The position numbers and the translations under genes are program-made. Shown piece after piece: positions 51,237 through 61,565 of a stretch of DNA of 64,000 nucleotides. The notes beneath the pieces were generated by a model. The model was not told where the DNA came from, did not search any database, and was given only the letters and a program-made list of their open reading frames with translations. The first letter of the stretch is position 1, and every line of letters begins with the position of its first letter. The stretch is from assembly GCF_900111515.1 (NCBI RefSeq), contig NZ_FOHS01000001.1:379419-443418 (forward strand). The letters run 5' to 3'. The DNA comes from Hymenobacter actinosclerus (lineage in GTDB: Bacteria; Bacteroidota; Bacteroidia; Cytophagales; Hymenobacteraceae).

Positions 51237-52250
51237 TTACAGCCGCATGGTATTATAATCGCCCACGCTTAAATCCAGCGACTTGCCGCTGAGCGTAGCG
51301 TGCGAGCCAATCATCGAGCCCGCTACGTTGGCGTGCTCCACCGTGGCCGACTGCTGCACGATGCTGTTGGCTACCACCGAGCCCGTGATGCTGCTGCCCG
51401 CGCCTACCGATACGTGCGGACCTACTACTGAGTTGGTAATAGTCACGTTTTCACCCAGATACACCGGCTCGATGATGACCGAGTTGGTTACCTGGGCCGA
51501 GGCGGCCGTCAGCTTTTCGCCGCGCTCCTGCAGGAACTCCAGATAGCGCTGGTTGGTGTACACGGTGGCGTCCTTGTTGCCACAGTCGAGCCATTCGGTT
51601 ACGCGGCCGGGCACGAACTGGGTGCCCTTGTTTTTCATGTTTTCGAGGGCATTGGTGAGCTGGTACTCGCCTTTGTCCATGATGTTGTTGTCGAGCAGGT
51701 ACTGCAGTTCGCGGCGCAGATATTCGCCGTCCTTGAAGTAGTAGATGCCGATAATGGCCAGGTCTGACACGAATTCCTGGGGTTTCTCCACGAAGTCGGT
51801 AATCTGGCCCTGGTCGTCGAGCTTCACCACGCCGAAGGGCTTGGGGTCGTCGACGCGCTGCACCCAGATGGTGCCATCTACGGAGGTGTCGAGGGTGAAA
51901 TCGGCCTTGAAGAGCGTGTCGGCAAAGGCTACGACCACGTGCCCGTCGAGGGCCGACTGGGCGCAGAGAATGGCGTGGGCAGTGCCCAGGGCCTCATCCT
52001 GGTAATGAATGGTGCCCTTGCCGCCCACCGACTCGGCAATCCTGATCAGGTCCTGCTCCACATCCTTTCCGAAGCTGCGCCCGATAATAAAGGCCACTTC
52101 TTCCACCGGCTCATCGCATACTTTGGCAATGTCCTCCACCAGGCGGTGCACGATGGGTTTGCCGGCAATAGGAATCAGGGGCTTGGGAACGGTGAGCGTG
52201 TGGGGGCGCATGCGCTTGCCCATACCAGCCATCGGAACGATGATTTTCAT
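51237..52250 (-). CDS. Sugar-phosphate nucleotidyltransferase with left-handed beta-helix tail
   Basis: 337 residues. The N-terminal domain is an NTP-transferase (MKIIVPMAGMGKRMRPHTLTVPKPLIPIAGKPI); the loop is PMAGMGKRMRP instead of the common GGxGTRLxP. FADTLFKADF carries the metal-binding Asp and YQLTNALENM the product-site region. The C-terminal 90 residues are hexapeptide repeats (VIIEPVYLGENVTITNSVVG...). It would make a nucleotide-activated sugar for surface glycans; the sugar is not determinable. It lies 126 bases after the TPR operon's start on the same strand. Confidence 0.9.
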   Translation of the reverse strand: MKIIVPMAGMGKRMRPHTLTVPKPLIPIAGKPIVHRLVEDIAKVCDEPVEEVAFIIGRSFGKDVEQDLIRIAESVGGKGTIHYQDEALGTAHAILCAQSALDGHVVVAFADTLFKADFTLDTSVDGTIWVQRVDDPKPFGVVKLDDQGQITDFVEKPQEFVSDLAIIGIYYFKDGEYLRRELQYLLDNNIMDKGEYQLTNALENMKNKGTQFVPGRVTEWLDCGNKDATVYTNQRYLEFLQERGEKLTAASAQVTNSVIIEPVYLGENVTITNSVVGPHVSVGAGSSITGSVVANSIVQQSATVEHANVAGSMIGSHATLSGKSLDLSVGDYNTMRL

Positions 52251-52266
52251 GCTGAAAAGAGGTTTT

Positions 52267-52385
52267 AATTATGAGTTTTTAAGTATGAATTCTGAATTGA
52301 TAATTACGAAAGGCAAGCCGGTGCAGTAAATGAGGGGTAAACTCAACTTGTACCAATTCAAAATTCATAATTAAAAATCCATGAT

Positions 52386-52386
<1 letters not shown>
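52267..52386. repeat. Heptad inverted repeat AATTATG/AATTCAA between nucleotidyltransferase and dut
   Basis: Arms 52267-52299 and 52354-52386 are complementary over 33 bases with five mismatches. The 7-bp period shows as AATTCAA, AATTCAT, AATTAAA, AATCCAT in the right arm. The last base of the right arm is the first of the dut stop codon (TCA on the plus strand). Confidence 0.85.
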
Positions 52387-52820
<434 letters not shown>

Positions 52821-52825
52821 AAAGG

Positions 52826-52833
52826 CAAAGGTA
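52826..52833 (-). promoter_or_regulatory. -7 element immediately before the dut start
   Basis: The minus strand reads TACCTTTG, ending 5 bases before the dut ATG, so transcription would start at or within a base or two of the start codon (leaderless message). Confidence 0.55.
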
Positions 52834-52844
52834 AGTTTTGAGCT

Positions 52845-52895
52845 GCAAGCCGCAAGCTTCCCGAACTGACTTGCAGCTTGTAGCTTGCGGCTTGC
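52845..52895. repeat. Heptad inverted repeat GCAAGCC/GCAAGCT between dut and flippase
   Basis: Perfect 14-bp arms 52845-52858 and 52882-52895; the right side continues with CTTGCAG, CTTGTAG, CTTGCGG, CTTGCCT words from 52870 to about 52908. It ends close to the stop codon of the flippase gene (52912). Confidence 0.88.
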
Positions 52896-52911
52896 CTCTT
52901 AGGCTTGCCGC

Positions 52912-54411
52912 TTAAATACTCCGTAGCCGCCGGCCTTCCACTACGGCTACCAGGCCCACAAAGCCCAGCGTGAGCAGGGCATGGAAGCCGTAGCGGCCCC
53001 AGCCGGGCGCTACCGGCACGTACCAGCTCAGGGCCACGATGCCCACGGCCACCAGCAGCCAAACCAACAGCCGTGCTACGGGGTAGGGTACCGGATAATG
53101 CCGCTCGCCCAGCCACCAGCACAGCGCGGCCATCATAAAGTAGCAGGCCAGCGTGGCCACGGCCGAGCCCATGTAGCCCAGCACCGGAATAAGCAGGAAA
53201 TTGAGGGCGATGGTGAGTATGGCTCCAGCAAAGCCCAGGTAGGTGCCGTAGTAGGTTTTGTCGGTGAGCTTAAACCACACCGACAGGTTCCAGTAGACGC
53301 CCAGAAACAGGTTGGCCAGCAGCAGCACCGGCACCACGGCCAGCCCCTGCAGGTACTCGGGGCTGCGCAGGAACACCTTCGCCACCAAATCGAGGTTCAC
53401 GCTCACGCCCACAAACAGCATGGCACAGCACAGCGTGAACCACTTGAGCACCAGGGCAAACGTACGGGGCGAATTCTTGTCTTCACTCTGGGCAAAGAAG
53501 AACGGCTCGGCCGCGTACTTGAACGCCTGAATCACCAGGCTCATCAGGATGCTGAGCTTGTAGCAGGCCCCGTACACGCCCACCGCTGCCAGGCTGCTCT
53601 GGCCGGAGTAGAAGTTCTTGGGCAGCCAGATGGGCAACAGAATCCGGTCGAGCATCTCGTTCACCATGCCTGCCAGACCCATCAGCATAATCGGGTAGGC
53701 GTACCTGAGCATGGGCCGCAAAGGCTCCAGGTTCAGGCGGAAGCGGAAGTCGGTCAGCTCGCGGCCCAGCAGCAGCAGCGTGAAGGCGCTGGCCGCCGCG
53801 TTCGAGATGAACACGTAGCCCACGCCCATGGTGGGGTCGTAAATAGCCTGCACCAGCGGCTGCAGCGCCGGCAGGTACTTGCCGGCCAGAATATCGGGGC
53901 AGACGACGATGAAAAATAGGTTCAGGCCCACGTTAAGGGCAATGTTGGCCAGCCGGATAGCGGCAAACTTGCGGGCCTTGTTTTCGAGGCGGAGGCGGGC
54001 AAAAGGCAGGGCCGTCAGCGCATCCAGCCCCAGAATGGCGGCAATCCAGTAGGCGTACTGCTCGTGCCCGGGCGGCAGACCCAGCAGGCCCATCAGCGGG
54101 CGGGCCAGCAGCATCAGCAGCAGCGTCAGTGCCACGCTGCTAAGCAGCAGCAGGGTCAGCGAGCGGTCATAAAGCTCTTGGCGGTCGGTGCCGGGGCGGT
54201 TGGCGAAGCGGAAATACGTGGTTTCCATGCCGTAGGTAAATACCACGTTCAGAAACGACACGTAGGCAAACAACCCCGTCACGATGCCGTACTCGGCCGC
54301 CGCAAAGCGTGCGGTGTACACGGGTACGAGGAAGAAGTTGACCACCCGGCCGACAATGCTGCTCACCCCATAAATAGCCGTCTGGGACGCCAGCTTCTTC
54401 GCTAAACCCAT
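52912..54411 (-). CDS. Polysaccharide flippase / O-unit translocase
   Basis: 499 residues with about 14 hydrophobic helices, MOP-superfamily flippase. It starts MGLAKKLASQTAIYGVSSIVGRVVNFFLVPVYT, typical of lipopolysaccharide biosynthesis flippases, with AAEYGIVTGLFAYVSFLNVV after the second helix. It is a different subfamily from the flippase at 16974 (no shared motifs beyond hydrophobicity). It lies in a run with dut and the nucleotidyltransferase, all on the minus strand. Confidence 0.92.
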   Translation of the reverse strand: MGLAKKLASQTAIYGVSSIVGRVVNFFLVPVYTARFAAAEYGIVTGLFAYVSFLNVVFTYGMETTYFRFANRPGTDRQELYDRSLTLLLLSSVALTLLLMLLARPLMGLLGLPPGHEQYAYWIAAILGLDALTALPFARLRLENKARKFAAIRLANIALNVGLNLFFIVVCPDILAGKYLPALQPLVQAIYDPTMGVGYVFISNAAASAFTLLLLGRELTDFRFRLNLEPLRPMLRYAYPIMLMGLAGMVNEMLDRILLPIWLPKNFYSGQSSLAAVGVYGACYKLSILMSLVIQAFKYAAEPFFFAQSEDKNSPRTFALVLKWFTLCCAMLFVGVSVNLDLVAKVFLRSPEYLQGLAVVPVLLLANLFLGVYWNLSVWFKLTDKTYYGTYLGFAGAILTIALNFLLIPVLGYMGSAVATLACYFMMAALCWWLGERHYPVPYPVARLLVWLLVAVGIVALSWYVPVAPGWGRYGFHALLTLGFVGLVAVVEGRRLRSI

Positions 54412-54418
54412 CTTTTTT

Positions 54419-54547
54419 GAATTATGAGTTATGAATTTTGGATTATGAATTACAAACTGAAGAAGCCGTAATGACGGGCCATTTCAAAGACAGGCAACCC
54501 GTATGGCTTCCTCCAATTCATAACTCAAAACTCATAATTCCTAATTG
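54419..54547. repeat. Heptad inverted repeat AATTATG/AGTTATG between flippase and enoyl-CoA hydratase
   Basis: The left arm 54419-54452 holds five heptads (AATTATG, AGTTATG, AATTTTG, GATTATG, AATTACA). The right arm 54514-54547 holds complementary heptads (AATTCAT, AACTCAA, AACTCAT, AATTCCT). A 12-base stretch is exactly complementary; the rest matches with heptad shifts. The right arm contains the stop codon of the hydratase gene (54541-54543). Confidence 0.88.
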
Positions 54548-55332
54548 CCGGTAAAGGCCGCGGGGCGCTTTTCGAGGAAAGCGGCGGTACCTTCTTTGAA
54601 GTCGTCGGAGGCGAAGCAGCGGGCGAAACCCTGGGCCTCGGTCTGGTAGCCGTGGCGCTGCTGGTCGTAGTAGGCATTCACCGAGTCGAGGCACAGGGCC
54701 ACGGCCAGCGGGGCCTTGCCCAGGATGCGCGCCAGCAGCTGGCGACTGAAATCGAGCAGCTCGGCCTGGGGCACCACGTGCGTAACCAGGCCCAGGCGCA
54801 GGGCCTCCTCGGCCTTCACCATGTCGGCCGTCAGCAGCAGCTCGATGGCCTTGCCCTTGCCCACCAGCTGGGCCAGGCGCTGGGTGCCGCCGTAGCCCGG
54901 AATCAGGCCCAGGTTCACCTCGGGCTGGCCGAAACGGGCGTTGTCGGAAGCTACCCGGATGTGGCAGGCCATGGCCAGCTCGCAGCCGCCGCCCAGCGCA
55001 AAGCCGTTTACGGCGGCTACCACGGGCTTGGGGCTTTCCTCAATCCGGCAGAAGATTTCCTGGCCCCGCTCGGCCGCCTTGCGGGCGGCCATTACGTCGA
55101 GCCTTGCCAGCTCGGCAATGTCGGCGCCGGCCACGAAGGCCTTCTCGCCGCTGCCCGTCAGCAGAATGCCACGCACCTGCTCGTCCTGAAGGGCCTGCTG
55201 GAACGCGTTGCCGATATCCTCGATGGTGGCCGCGTTCAGGGCGTTGAGCTTGTCGGGGCGGTTGAGGGTGATGGTGAGGATGCCGGAAGCGGCATCGAGG
55301 TCGTAGAGCAGGTTGGCGAAAGTGGTGGGCAT
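54541..55332 (-). CDS. Enoyl-CoA hydratase/isomerase family protein
   Basis: A 263-residue crotonase-fold enzyme, probably enoyl-CoA hydratase of fatty-acid oxidation. Oxyanion-hole motifs are GSGEKAFVAGADIAELA and VVAAVNGFALGGGCELAMACHIRVAS; both catalytic Glu regions, GGGCELAMA and FGQPEVNLGLIPGYGGTQRL, are present. I use ATG 55332, which gives the standard length; the open frame runs a further 145 codons upstream. A -7 element is at 55374-55381. Confidence 0.93.
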   Translation of the reverse strand: MPTTFANLLYDLDAASGILTITLNRPDKLNALNAATIEDIGNAFQQALQDEQVRGILLTGSGEKAFVAGADIAELARLDVMAARKAAERGQEIFCRIEESPKPVVAAVNGFALGGGCELAMACHIRVASDNARFGQPEVNLGLIPGYGGTQRLAQLVGKGKAIELLLTADMVKAEEALRLGLVTHVVPQAELLDFSRQLLARILGKAPLAVALCLDSVNAYYDQQRHGYQTEAQGFARCFASDDFKEGTAAFLEKRPAAFTGN

Positions 55333-55373
55333 GGCGGTGGGAGAGGGGCTAAGGAGTGTACCGGAGCGGGGCC

Positions 55374-55381
55374 CAAAGATA
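55374..55381 (-). promoter_or_regulatory. -7 element for the enoyl-CoA hydratase gene
   Basis: The minus strand reads TATCTTTG, an exact consensus match, 41 bases upstream of the ATG at 55332. Confidence 0.45.
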
Positions 55382-55576
55382 GAACGAAATGCCGCGTCCC
55401 GTCTGGCTGACAGGCCGGCTGGGCGCCTGAAAGGCAGGGTTGAGCGAAAAACCCGGCTGCGGCCCCCGGTAAACGGCCACCTTTGAACTCCGGCATTCAG
55501 CGCCGGCCTCGCAAATAGGAAAAATACTATCTTCAAGCCGCGTCTCTCTTTTTTCACCCTCAACCAATTTCCGCGT

Positions 55577-55999
55577 ATGGGCTTCGTTTCCGAATTCAAA
55601 GAGTTCATTTCCAAGGGCAATGTGCTCGATCTGGCCGTCGGTGTTATCATCGGCGGAGCCTTCGGTAAAATCGTTACCTCGCTCACCGACGACATCCTGA
55701 TGCCCATCCTGACGCTGCTTACCGGCGGCCTCGACTTCAAGGAGTGGTACCTTTCGCTCGATGGCAAAACCTACCCCACGCTGGAGGCGGCCAAGGCGGC
55801 CCAGGCGGCTACCATCAACTACGGCCTGTTCATGAACGCCGTTATTACCTTCCTGCTGATGGCCTTCGCCATCTTCTGGCTCGTGAAAATTGCCAACCGC
55901 TACAAGAAGCCCCAGGAAGTGGTGGTAGCCGACCCCGCCCCGACCAAGGAAGAGGTGCTGCTCACCGAAATCCGCGACGCGCTGCGCAACCGGGCATAA
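55577..55999 (+). CDS. mscL: Large-conductance mechanosensitive channel
   Basis: A 140-residue homopentameric channel that opens under membrane tension to release solutes. It has the MscL N-terminal helix and first membrane segment (SEFKEFISKGNVLDLAVGVIIGGAFGKIV), a periplasmic loop (about 45-75, here with an Ala-rich stretch LEAAKAAQAATINYG), the second segment (VITFLLMAFAIFWLVKIANR) and a C-terminal helix (LLTEIRDALRNR). Confidence 0.97.
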   Translation: MGFVSEFKEFISKGNVLDLAVGVIIGGAFGKIVTSLTDDILMPILTLLTGGLDFKEWYLSLDGKTYPTLEAAKAAQAATINYGLFMNAVITFLLMAFAIFWLVKIANRYKKPQEVVVADPAPTKEEVLLTEIRDALRNRA

Positions 56000-56177
56000 G
56001 GCAGGCAGCCTGTCATCTGCAAAGCCGGCGTTGGCTGCCCTCGGGTGGCCGGCGCCGGCTTTGCTGCGCGTAGGCCCGGCGGGCTGGTGGCCGCCTGTTT
56101 TTGGAGGCTTTGAACTAACTTCGCTGGCGGCCAGTTCGTTTGCCGTACGTGTAACCGCCGTTCTTTTCGCTGTTTTA

Positions 56178-56651
56178 ATGAACAAGTTGCTTTCTCTGCT
56201 GGCGCTGGCCGCCGCTACCTGGGCTGCTGCCCCCGCCGCCCGCGCCCAAACCGCCGTGCTCGACGGCCAGACCCGGGAAGAAGCCCAGGCCCGGCAGGCC
56301 ACCCAAAAACAGGCCCGCAAGCGCGGCAAAGCCTCGGCCGACGACGTGGCCAACATGCAGCGCCGCATGAGCATGAACTCCGAGGAAAGCAAGCGCGACC
56401 AGCAGCGGGAACTGCTCGACGCCCGCTCGGGGGCGGGCAACTCCAGCCTCAGCCGCGGCGCCGGCCCCGACCGCCAGTACGATAAGGGCACCGGCGGCTT
56501 CACGGTCCGTAAGTTCAAAGACAAGCGCGTGGGGGCCAAGCCGCCCAAGCGCGGCCAGACCCGCCAGGGCGGCTACGTCAACCCCAAGGGCAAGCCCATG
56601 ACGGACAAGCAACGAAGCAACCGGCGCAAAAAGCACTTCCTGTTCTTTTAA
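56178..56651 (+). CDS. Small basic secreted protein of unknown function
   Basis: 157 residues from ATG 56178. A signal peptide (LLSLLALAAATWAAAPAARAQ) is followed by a highly charged, low-complexity region rich in Arg, Lys, Gln and Gly (EEAQARQATQKQARKRGKAS, KDKRVGAKPPKRGQTRQGGY) with no hydrophobic core. It resembles basic periplasmic or surface proteins of unknown role. It sits between mscL and a strong bidirectional terminator. The upstream open frame from 56031 is not supported. Confidence 0.6.
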   Translation: MNKLLSLLALAAATWAAAPAARAQTAVLDGQTREEAQARQATQKQARKRGKASADDVANMQRRMSMNSEESKRDQQRELLDARSGAGNSSLSRGAGPDRQYDKGTGGFTVRKFKDKRVGAKPPKRGQTRQGGYVNPKGKPMTDKQRSNRRKKHFLFF

Positions 56652-56685
56652 GCGGCGGGCTGAAAGCTGCCCGTTTCACTTCTCA

Positions 56686-56735
56686 TAAAGGCCACGGCCC
56701 CCAACCTGCTAACAGGTTGGGGGCCGTGGCCTTTA
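56686..56735. terminator. 23-bp perfect terminator hairpin between convergent genes
   Basis: Stem 56686-56708 / 56713-56735 with a 4-base loop (CTAA). TTTA ends the plus-strand arm and TTTA also ends the minus-strand reading, so it can end both the basic-protein transcript and infB. Confidence 0.9.
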
Positions 56736-56796
56736 CAGGATCAGTAGGTTGAACCGGAGAGGCTGGCAAGTACTGGCTGCCAGCACTCAGCGCAAA

Positions 56797-59700
56797 CTAC
56801 AGCGTCCGCTTGATCTCCTGCTCTTCGAAGCCTTCGATGTTGTCGCCTTCCTGCAACTCGTCGAAGTTCTTGAGCGAGATACCGCACTCGTAGCCCTGGC
56901 GTACTTCCGACACATCGTCTTTGTAGCGCTTGAGGTCCTTGATTTCGCCCGAGTACACCACAATGCCGTTGCGCACGAGGCGCACCTTGGTTTTGCGGGT
57001 AAACGTGCCGTCGGTTACCATACAGCCACCGATGGCGCCCACCTTGGTAATGTTGAACACCTGGCGAATTTCGGCGTTGGCCACCACTACTTCCTTCACC
57101 GTTGGGGCCAGCATGCCTTCCATGGCATCCTTCACCTCATTGATGGCGTTGTAAATGATGGAGTACAGGCGGATATCAATCTGCTCCTGCTCGGCCAGCT
57201 TACGGGCACTGAGCGAAGGCCGCACCTGGAAGCCGATGATGATGGCGTCGGAAGCCGAGGCCAGCAGTACGTCGGACTCCGAAATAGCGCCCACCCCTTT
57301 GCTGAGGATGTTGACGGCAATTTCCGGGGTGCTGAGCTTGAGCAGCGAGTCGGCCAGGGCTTCCACCGAGCCGTCCACGTCGCCCTTTACAATCACGTTG
57401 AGCTCCTTGAAAGAGCCGATAGCCAGACGGCGACCAATCTCGTCGAGGGTGATGTGCTTCTTGGTGCGCATGCTCTGCTCGCGGGCCAGCTGCTGCCGCT
57501 GGGTGGCCAACTCACGGGCTTCGCGCTCAGTCTCCATTACCTGGATTTTATCACCGGCCTGGGGTGCGCCCGTCAGACCAAGAACCTGCACCGGCGTGGC
57601 CGGGCCGGCTTTCTTCATCTTCTTGCCGCGGTGGTCGGTCATGGCTTTCACGCGGCCAAAGTGCGGACCAGCCAGCACAATGTCGCCCACTTCCATGGTG
57701 CCGGTCTGCACCAGAATGGTGGTTACGTAGCCGCGGCCCTTGTCGAGCGAAGCTTCGATAACCGTACCCACGGCCTTGCGGTCGGGGTTGGCTTTGAGTT
57801 CGAGCAGCTCGGCTTCGAGCAGTACTTTCTCCAGCAGGTCATCAATGCCGGCACCGGTTTTGGCCGATACTTCCTGGCTCTGATACTTGCCGCCCCATTC
57901 TTCTACCAGAATGTTCATCACCGACAGCTCTTCGCGCACCTTATCGGGGTTGGCGCCGGGCTTGTCAATCTTGTTGAGAGCAATAACAATCGGCACACCG
58001 GCCGCCTGCGCGTGGTTGATGGCTTCCCGGGTCTGGGGCATCACCGAGTCGTCGGCCGCTACCACAATAATGGCAATGTCGGTGACTTTGGCACCCCGGG
58101 CCCGCATGGCCGTAAAGGCTTCGTGACCCGGCGTATCCAGGAACGTTACGCGCTTGTCCGACTTGGTCATCACGTCGTAGGCCCCGATGTGCTGGGTGAT
58201 GCCACCGGCTTCGCCTTTGGCAACCGTGGCGCTGCGGATGTAGTCAAGCAGCGAGGTTTTGCCGTGGTCGACGTGGCCCATGATGGTCACGATGGGGGCG
58301 CGGGGCTGCAGATCAGCCTCATCATCCTCAATCTCGGCTACCGTTTCCTCTTCCTCCGCCGACAGGAACTCAATATCGTAGCCGAACTCGTCGGCAATTA
58401 CGGTAATGGCTTCGGCGTCGAGGCGCTGGTTGATGGAAACGAACATGCCCATGTTCAGGCATACCTTAATCACTTCGTTCACCGACACGTCCATGAGCGA
58501 GGCCAGGTCGTTGGCCGAGATGAACTCGGTTACCTTCAGCGTCTTGGAGTCCAGTTCGTTCTGCGCGCGCATCGCCTCGCGGTCGTCGGCGGCGTTGCTG
58601 CGCTTGTCGCGGCGGTACTTGGCGCGGTTCTGCGACTGACCACGGCCGCCGCTGAGCTTGGCCAGCGTGGCTTTGATCTGCTCCTGAATCTGCTTGTCGT
58701 TCTGCTCGGGCGTGAGCGGTGCGGCCGGCTGGCGGGTATTGGTGTTGCCACCACGACCACCGGCTCCGCGGTTGGCTGCTGGGCCAGTACCCGTTGGGCG
58801 GGCACCCTGGCCAGTGCCGGTAGGGCGGGGGGCACCAGTACCACCCGTCTGGCCAGGGCCATTCATTGGGATGCGCTGGCGCTTTTTCTTGTCGGCGCTG
58901 AGGCCGCTCTTGCGCACGTCGGACGAGGCTACCGGGCGGGCTCCCCGGCCGCCGCGGCGCGACGAGTCGGTGGGCAGCTCGATTTTGCCCAGTACCGTCA
59001 GGCCCTTGAGCTGGTCGGCTTTGGCGACAATCGTATTGTCTTCGGCGGGCGCGTCGGCAGCCGGAGCCGTCGGCGTAGCGGCGGCCGGGGCTGCTGGCGC
59101 AGTAGCGGCTGGCTTGGCTTCGGCTGCCGGCTTCGCTGCCTCTGCTGGCTTCGCTGCGGCCGGAGCCGGAGTCTCGGGCGCTTTCGCTTCCGGGGCCTTG
59201 GCTTCGGCTGGGGCTTTCACCTCGGGCACTTTGGCCTCCGGAGCTTTGGCTTCGGCTGCTTTAGGCTCCGGGGCTTTGGCCGCGGGGGCTTTCACTTCGG
59301 GGGCTTTGGGTTCGGCCGGCTTCTCGGCGGCTGCGGGCTTCTCAGTCTTGGGGCGCACGGGGCGGCCTTTCGAGTCGAGCTCGATTTTGCCCAGCACCTT
59401 CAGACCCGGCACACGGTTGGTGTCGGCGGCTTCGGGAGCAGCGGCAGCGGCAGGAGCCGCGGCGGGCTCGGGTGTAACCGCAGCCGCGGGCTTGGCGGCC
59501 GGCGCCTCGGGGGCAACTGGCTTGGCGGGGGCCGGTGGGGCGGCGGCAGCGGGAGCAGGCTTGGCGGGTGCCGGCTCGGGCTTGGGCTCGGGAGCCGGGG
59601 CAGGCGTCGGCTTGGCGGCTTCGGCCGCACGCGACTGAGCCGCAGCAGCTTCTAACTCGCTCTGCCGCTTGGCCTGGCTGACTTTCTCGGCTTCCTTCTT

Positions 59701-59880
59701 ATCCTGCACCGACGACGCAAAGGCCTTGTTGAGCATAGTTACCTGCTCGGCCGTTAGCTTGGTCGTGGGTTTGTTTTCGATGGACTGCCCTTTTTCCGTC
59801 AGGTAATCCACAATCGTGGAGGTGCCAACGTTCAGGTCTTTGGCCGCCTGATTTAGCCGTTTAGTTGATGCTTCCGCCAT
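56797..59880 (-). CDS. infB: Translation initiation factor IF-2
   Basis: A 1027-residue GTPase that brings fMet-tRNA to the ribosome. It has the IF2 N-terminal helical domain ([21 protein letters not shown]), a long Ala/Pro/Lys/Glu-rich linker (about 85-330), a Gly/Arg-rich region, and the G domain with [15 protein letters not shown] (G1), [15 protein letters not shown] (G3) and [11 protein letters not shown] (G4), then the domains II-IV, ending [13 protein letters not shown] 59880 is the normal start. It has its own promoter element although rimP and nusA lie just upstream. Confidence 0.97.
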   Translation of the reverse strand: MAEASTKRLNQAAKDLNVGTSTIVDYLTEKGQSIENKPTTKLTAEQVTMLNKAFASSVQDKKEAEKVSQAKRQSELEAAAAQSRAAEAAKPTPAPAPEPKPEPAPAKPAPAAAAPPAPAKPVAPEAPAAKPAAAVTPEPAAAPAAAAAPEAADTNRVPGLKVLGKIELDSKGRPVRPKTEKPAAAEKPAEPKAPEVKAPAAKAPEPKAAEAKAPEAKVPEVKAPAEAKAPEAKAPETPAPAAAKPAEAAKPAAEAKPAATAPAAPAAATPTAPAADAPAEDNTIVAKADQLKGLTVLGKIELPTDSSRRGGRGARPVASSDVRKSGLSADKKKRQRIPMNGPGQTGGTGAPRPTGTGQGARPTGTGPAANRGAGGRGGNTNTRQPAAPLTPEQNDKQIQEQIKATLAKLSGGRGQSQNRAKYRRDKRSNAADDREAMRAQNELDSKTLKVTEFISANDLASLMDVSVNEVIKVCLNMGMFVSINQRLDAEAITVIADEFGYDIEFLSAEEEETVAEIEDDEADLQPRAPIVTIMGHVDHGKTSLLDYIRSATVAKGEAGGITQHIGAYDVMTKSDKRVTFLDTPGHEAFTAMRARGAKVTDIAIIVVAADDSVMPQTREAINHAQAAGVPIVIALNKIDKPGANPDKVREELSVMNILVEEWGGKYQSQEVSAKTGAGIDDLLEKVLLEAELLELKANPDRKAVGTVIEASLDKGRGYVTTILVQTGTMEVGDIVLAGPHFGRVKAMTDHRGKKMKKAGPATPVQVLGLTGAPQAGDKIQVMETEREARELATQRQQLAREQSMRTKKHITLDEIGRRLAIGSFKELNVIVKGDVDGSVEALADSLLKLSTPEIAVNILSKGVGAISESDVLLASASDAIIIGFQVRPSLSARKLAEQEQIDIRLYSIIYNAINEVKDAMEGMLAPTVKEVVVANAEIRQVFNITKVGAIGGCMVTDGTFTRKTKVRLVRNGIVVYSGEIKDLKRYKDDVSEVRQGYECGISLKNFDELQEGDNIEGFEEQEIKRTL

Positions 59881-59913
59881 TCTGTGCTCGCGAACGATGC
59901 TCTTATTCAGTTG

Positions 59914-59921
59914 CAAAGGTA
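59914..59921 (-). promoter_or_regulatory. -7 element for infB
   Basis: The minus strand reads TACCTTTG, 33 bases upstream of the infB ATG. No -33 TTG at standard distance. It would allow infB expression separate from nusA. Confidence 0.5.
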
Positions 59922-59942
59922 CTACATTAAATCTTGCCGGGC

Positions 59943-59980
59943 GACGCTGAAATCAAGCCACCCGGCCTGATTTCAGCGTC
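59943..59980. repeat. Hairpin between nusA and infB
   Basis: Perfect 13-bp arms GACGCTGAAATCA (59943-59955) and TGATTTCAGCGTC (59968-59980) with a 12-base loop. There is no T-run, so it is a weak terminator at most; it could be an RNA-processing or pausing site. Confidence 0.7.
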
Positions 59981-60004
59981 CTTGCCGTACCGGCCGCCGC
60001 GCAC

Positions 60005-61564
60005 TCATTGCGCGGCGCCGGAATTTGGTGAATCGTCGGTTTTAAGCGGCTCCGAATCCGCGTCGGCGGCCGTTGCGGGCTGCGTTGCGGTGGTTTCGGC
60101 GGGCGCCTGGTCGGCCTCGGCTGGTTCGGCCGGGGCGTCGGTCATGTCAACGGCATCGGCCGAAGCGTGGGCTACCGGAGTTTCGTCGGCTGCGGCCTCG
60201 TTGCTGTCGTTGTCCGGGGCAGCGGGGCTGTCGGCGGCGTTGTCCGGAGTGGCGGCACTGTCGGTGGCCGGCGCGTCGTCTTCGTCGTCGGCGAAGCGGG
60301 GGCGGGGCTTTTCAGACTCGGCCTCGTCGTCGAACTCGTTCCGGATAACACGGAACAGCTCCTCAACAGTTTCCTCTTCCAGCTCCGTGCGGCGCACAAT
60401 GTCTTCCATGTTCACTGCCAGTACGGCGCGGCCGGTATCGAGGCCGATTTTCTTCAGCTCATCAATGATCCAGCTTTCCACTTCGTCGCTGAACTCGTCG
60501 AGGGCAATGTCCTCCTCGAAGTCGCCGGCGTCGCGGAACACGTCGATTTCCATGCCCACCAGCCGCGAGGCCAGCTTGATGTTGGCGCCGCCGCGGCCGA
60601 TGGCCAGGCTTACCTGGTCGGGCCGCAGGAACACCGATACGCGGCCGGTCTGCTCGTTGATTTTCATCGACGTGAGCTTGGCCGGCGACAGAGCCCGGGC
60701 GATGTAGAGCTCCAGGTTGTCGGTGTAGTTGATGATGTCGATGTTCTCGTTTTCGAGCTCGCGCACCACGGCATGAATCCGCGAGCCTTTCATGCCTACG
60801 CAGGCACCAACAGGGTCAATGCGCTCGTCGTAGCTCTCGACGGCCACTTTGGCCCGCTCGCCGGGCTCGCGCACGATGTTTTTGATGGTGATGAGGCCGT
60901 CGAAAATCTCAGGCACTTCCTGCTCCATCAGGCGCTCCAGGAAAGCCGGCGCGGCGCGCGACAGAATGATTTTGGGCGTGCCGTTGAGCACATCCACGCG
61001 GTGCACCACGGCGCGGATGTTGTCGCCCTTGCGGTAGCGGTCCTTCGGAATCTGCTCGCCCTTGGGCAGGCTCAGCTCGTTGTCGTCCTTGTCGAGAATG
61101 AGCGCCTCGCGGCCCCACACCTGGTACACTTCGCCCACCACAATTTCGCCCACCTGATCCTTATAGGTCTGGTACAGCAGGTCGCGCTCCAGGTCCTTCA
61201 CGCGCTGAATCAGCGTCTGGCGGGCCATGAGCACGGCGCGGCGGCCGAAGTCTTCGAGCTTTACTTCCTCGGCCACTTCCTCGCCCACCTCAAAGTCGGG
61301 CTCAATCTTCTGCGCCTCAGCCAGCGGAATCTTGTCGAAATCCCAGATATCCTCCGAGTTGTCGTCCACGATTTCGCGGTTGCGCCAGATTTCCAGGTCG
61401 CCCTGGTCCACGTTGAGAATAACGTCGAAGTTGGAGTCGTCGTCGTACTTCTTGCGAATCATCGTGCGGAATACTTCCTCCAGGATGCTCATCATGGTGG
61501 GCCGGTCGATGTTTTTCGAGCGGGCGAATTCGGCAAACGATTCAATCAGGACGCTGCTGTTCAT
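60005..61564 (-). CDS. nusA: Transcription elongation/termination factor NusA
   Basis: 519 residues. The N-terminal RNA-polymerase-binding domain (NSSVLIESFAEFARSKNIDR) is followed by the S1 domain (VVGEVYQVWGREALILD), two KH domains (DPVGACVGMKGSRIHAVVREL and VSLAIGRGGANIKLASRL) and, after about residue 425, a long acidic Ala/Asp/Glu/Pro tail (DDEDDAPATDSAATPDNAAD). NusA controls pausing, termination and antitermination. The tail replaces the repeated acidic domains of E. coli NusA. A heptad-like inverted repeat separates it from rimP. Confidence 0.96.
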   Translation of the reverse strand: MNSSVLIESFAEFARSKNIDRPTMMSILEEVFRTMIRKKYDDDSNFDVILNVDQGDLEIWRNREIVDDNSEDIWDFDKIPLAEAQKIEPDFEVGEEVAEEVKLEDFGRRAVLMARQTLIQRVKDLERDLLYQTYKDQVGEIVVGEVYQVWGREALILDKDDNELSLPKGEQIPKDRYRKGDNIRAVVHRVDVLNGTPKIILSRAAPAFLERLMEQEVPEIFDGLITIKNIVREPGERAKVAVESYDERIDPVGACVGMKGSRIHAVVRELENENIDIINYTDNLELYIARALSPAKLTSMKINEQTGRVSVFLRPDQVSLAIGRGGANIKLASRLVGMEIDVFRDAGDFEEDIALDEFSDEVESWIIDELKKIGLDTGRAVLAVNMEDIVRRTELEEETVEELFRVIRNEFDDEAESEKPRPRFADDEDDAPATDSAATPDNAADSPAAPDNDSNEAAADETPVAHASADAVDMTDAPAEPAEADQAPAETTATQPATAADADSEPLKTDDSPNSGAAQ

Positions 61565-61565
61565 A

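Noticed and set aside
56749..59655. 968-codon plus-strand frame opposite infB
   Set aside because: Antisense of infB; the Arg/Gly/Phe-rich C-terminal part merely mirrors the Ala/Pro/Lys/Glu linker of IF-2.
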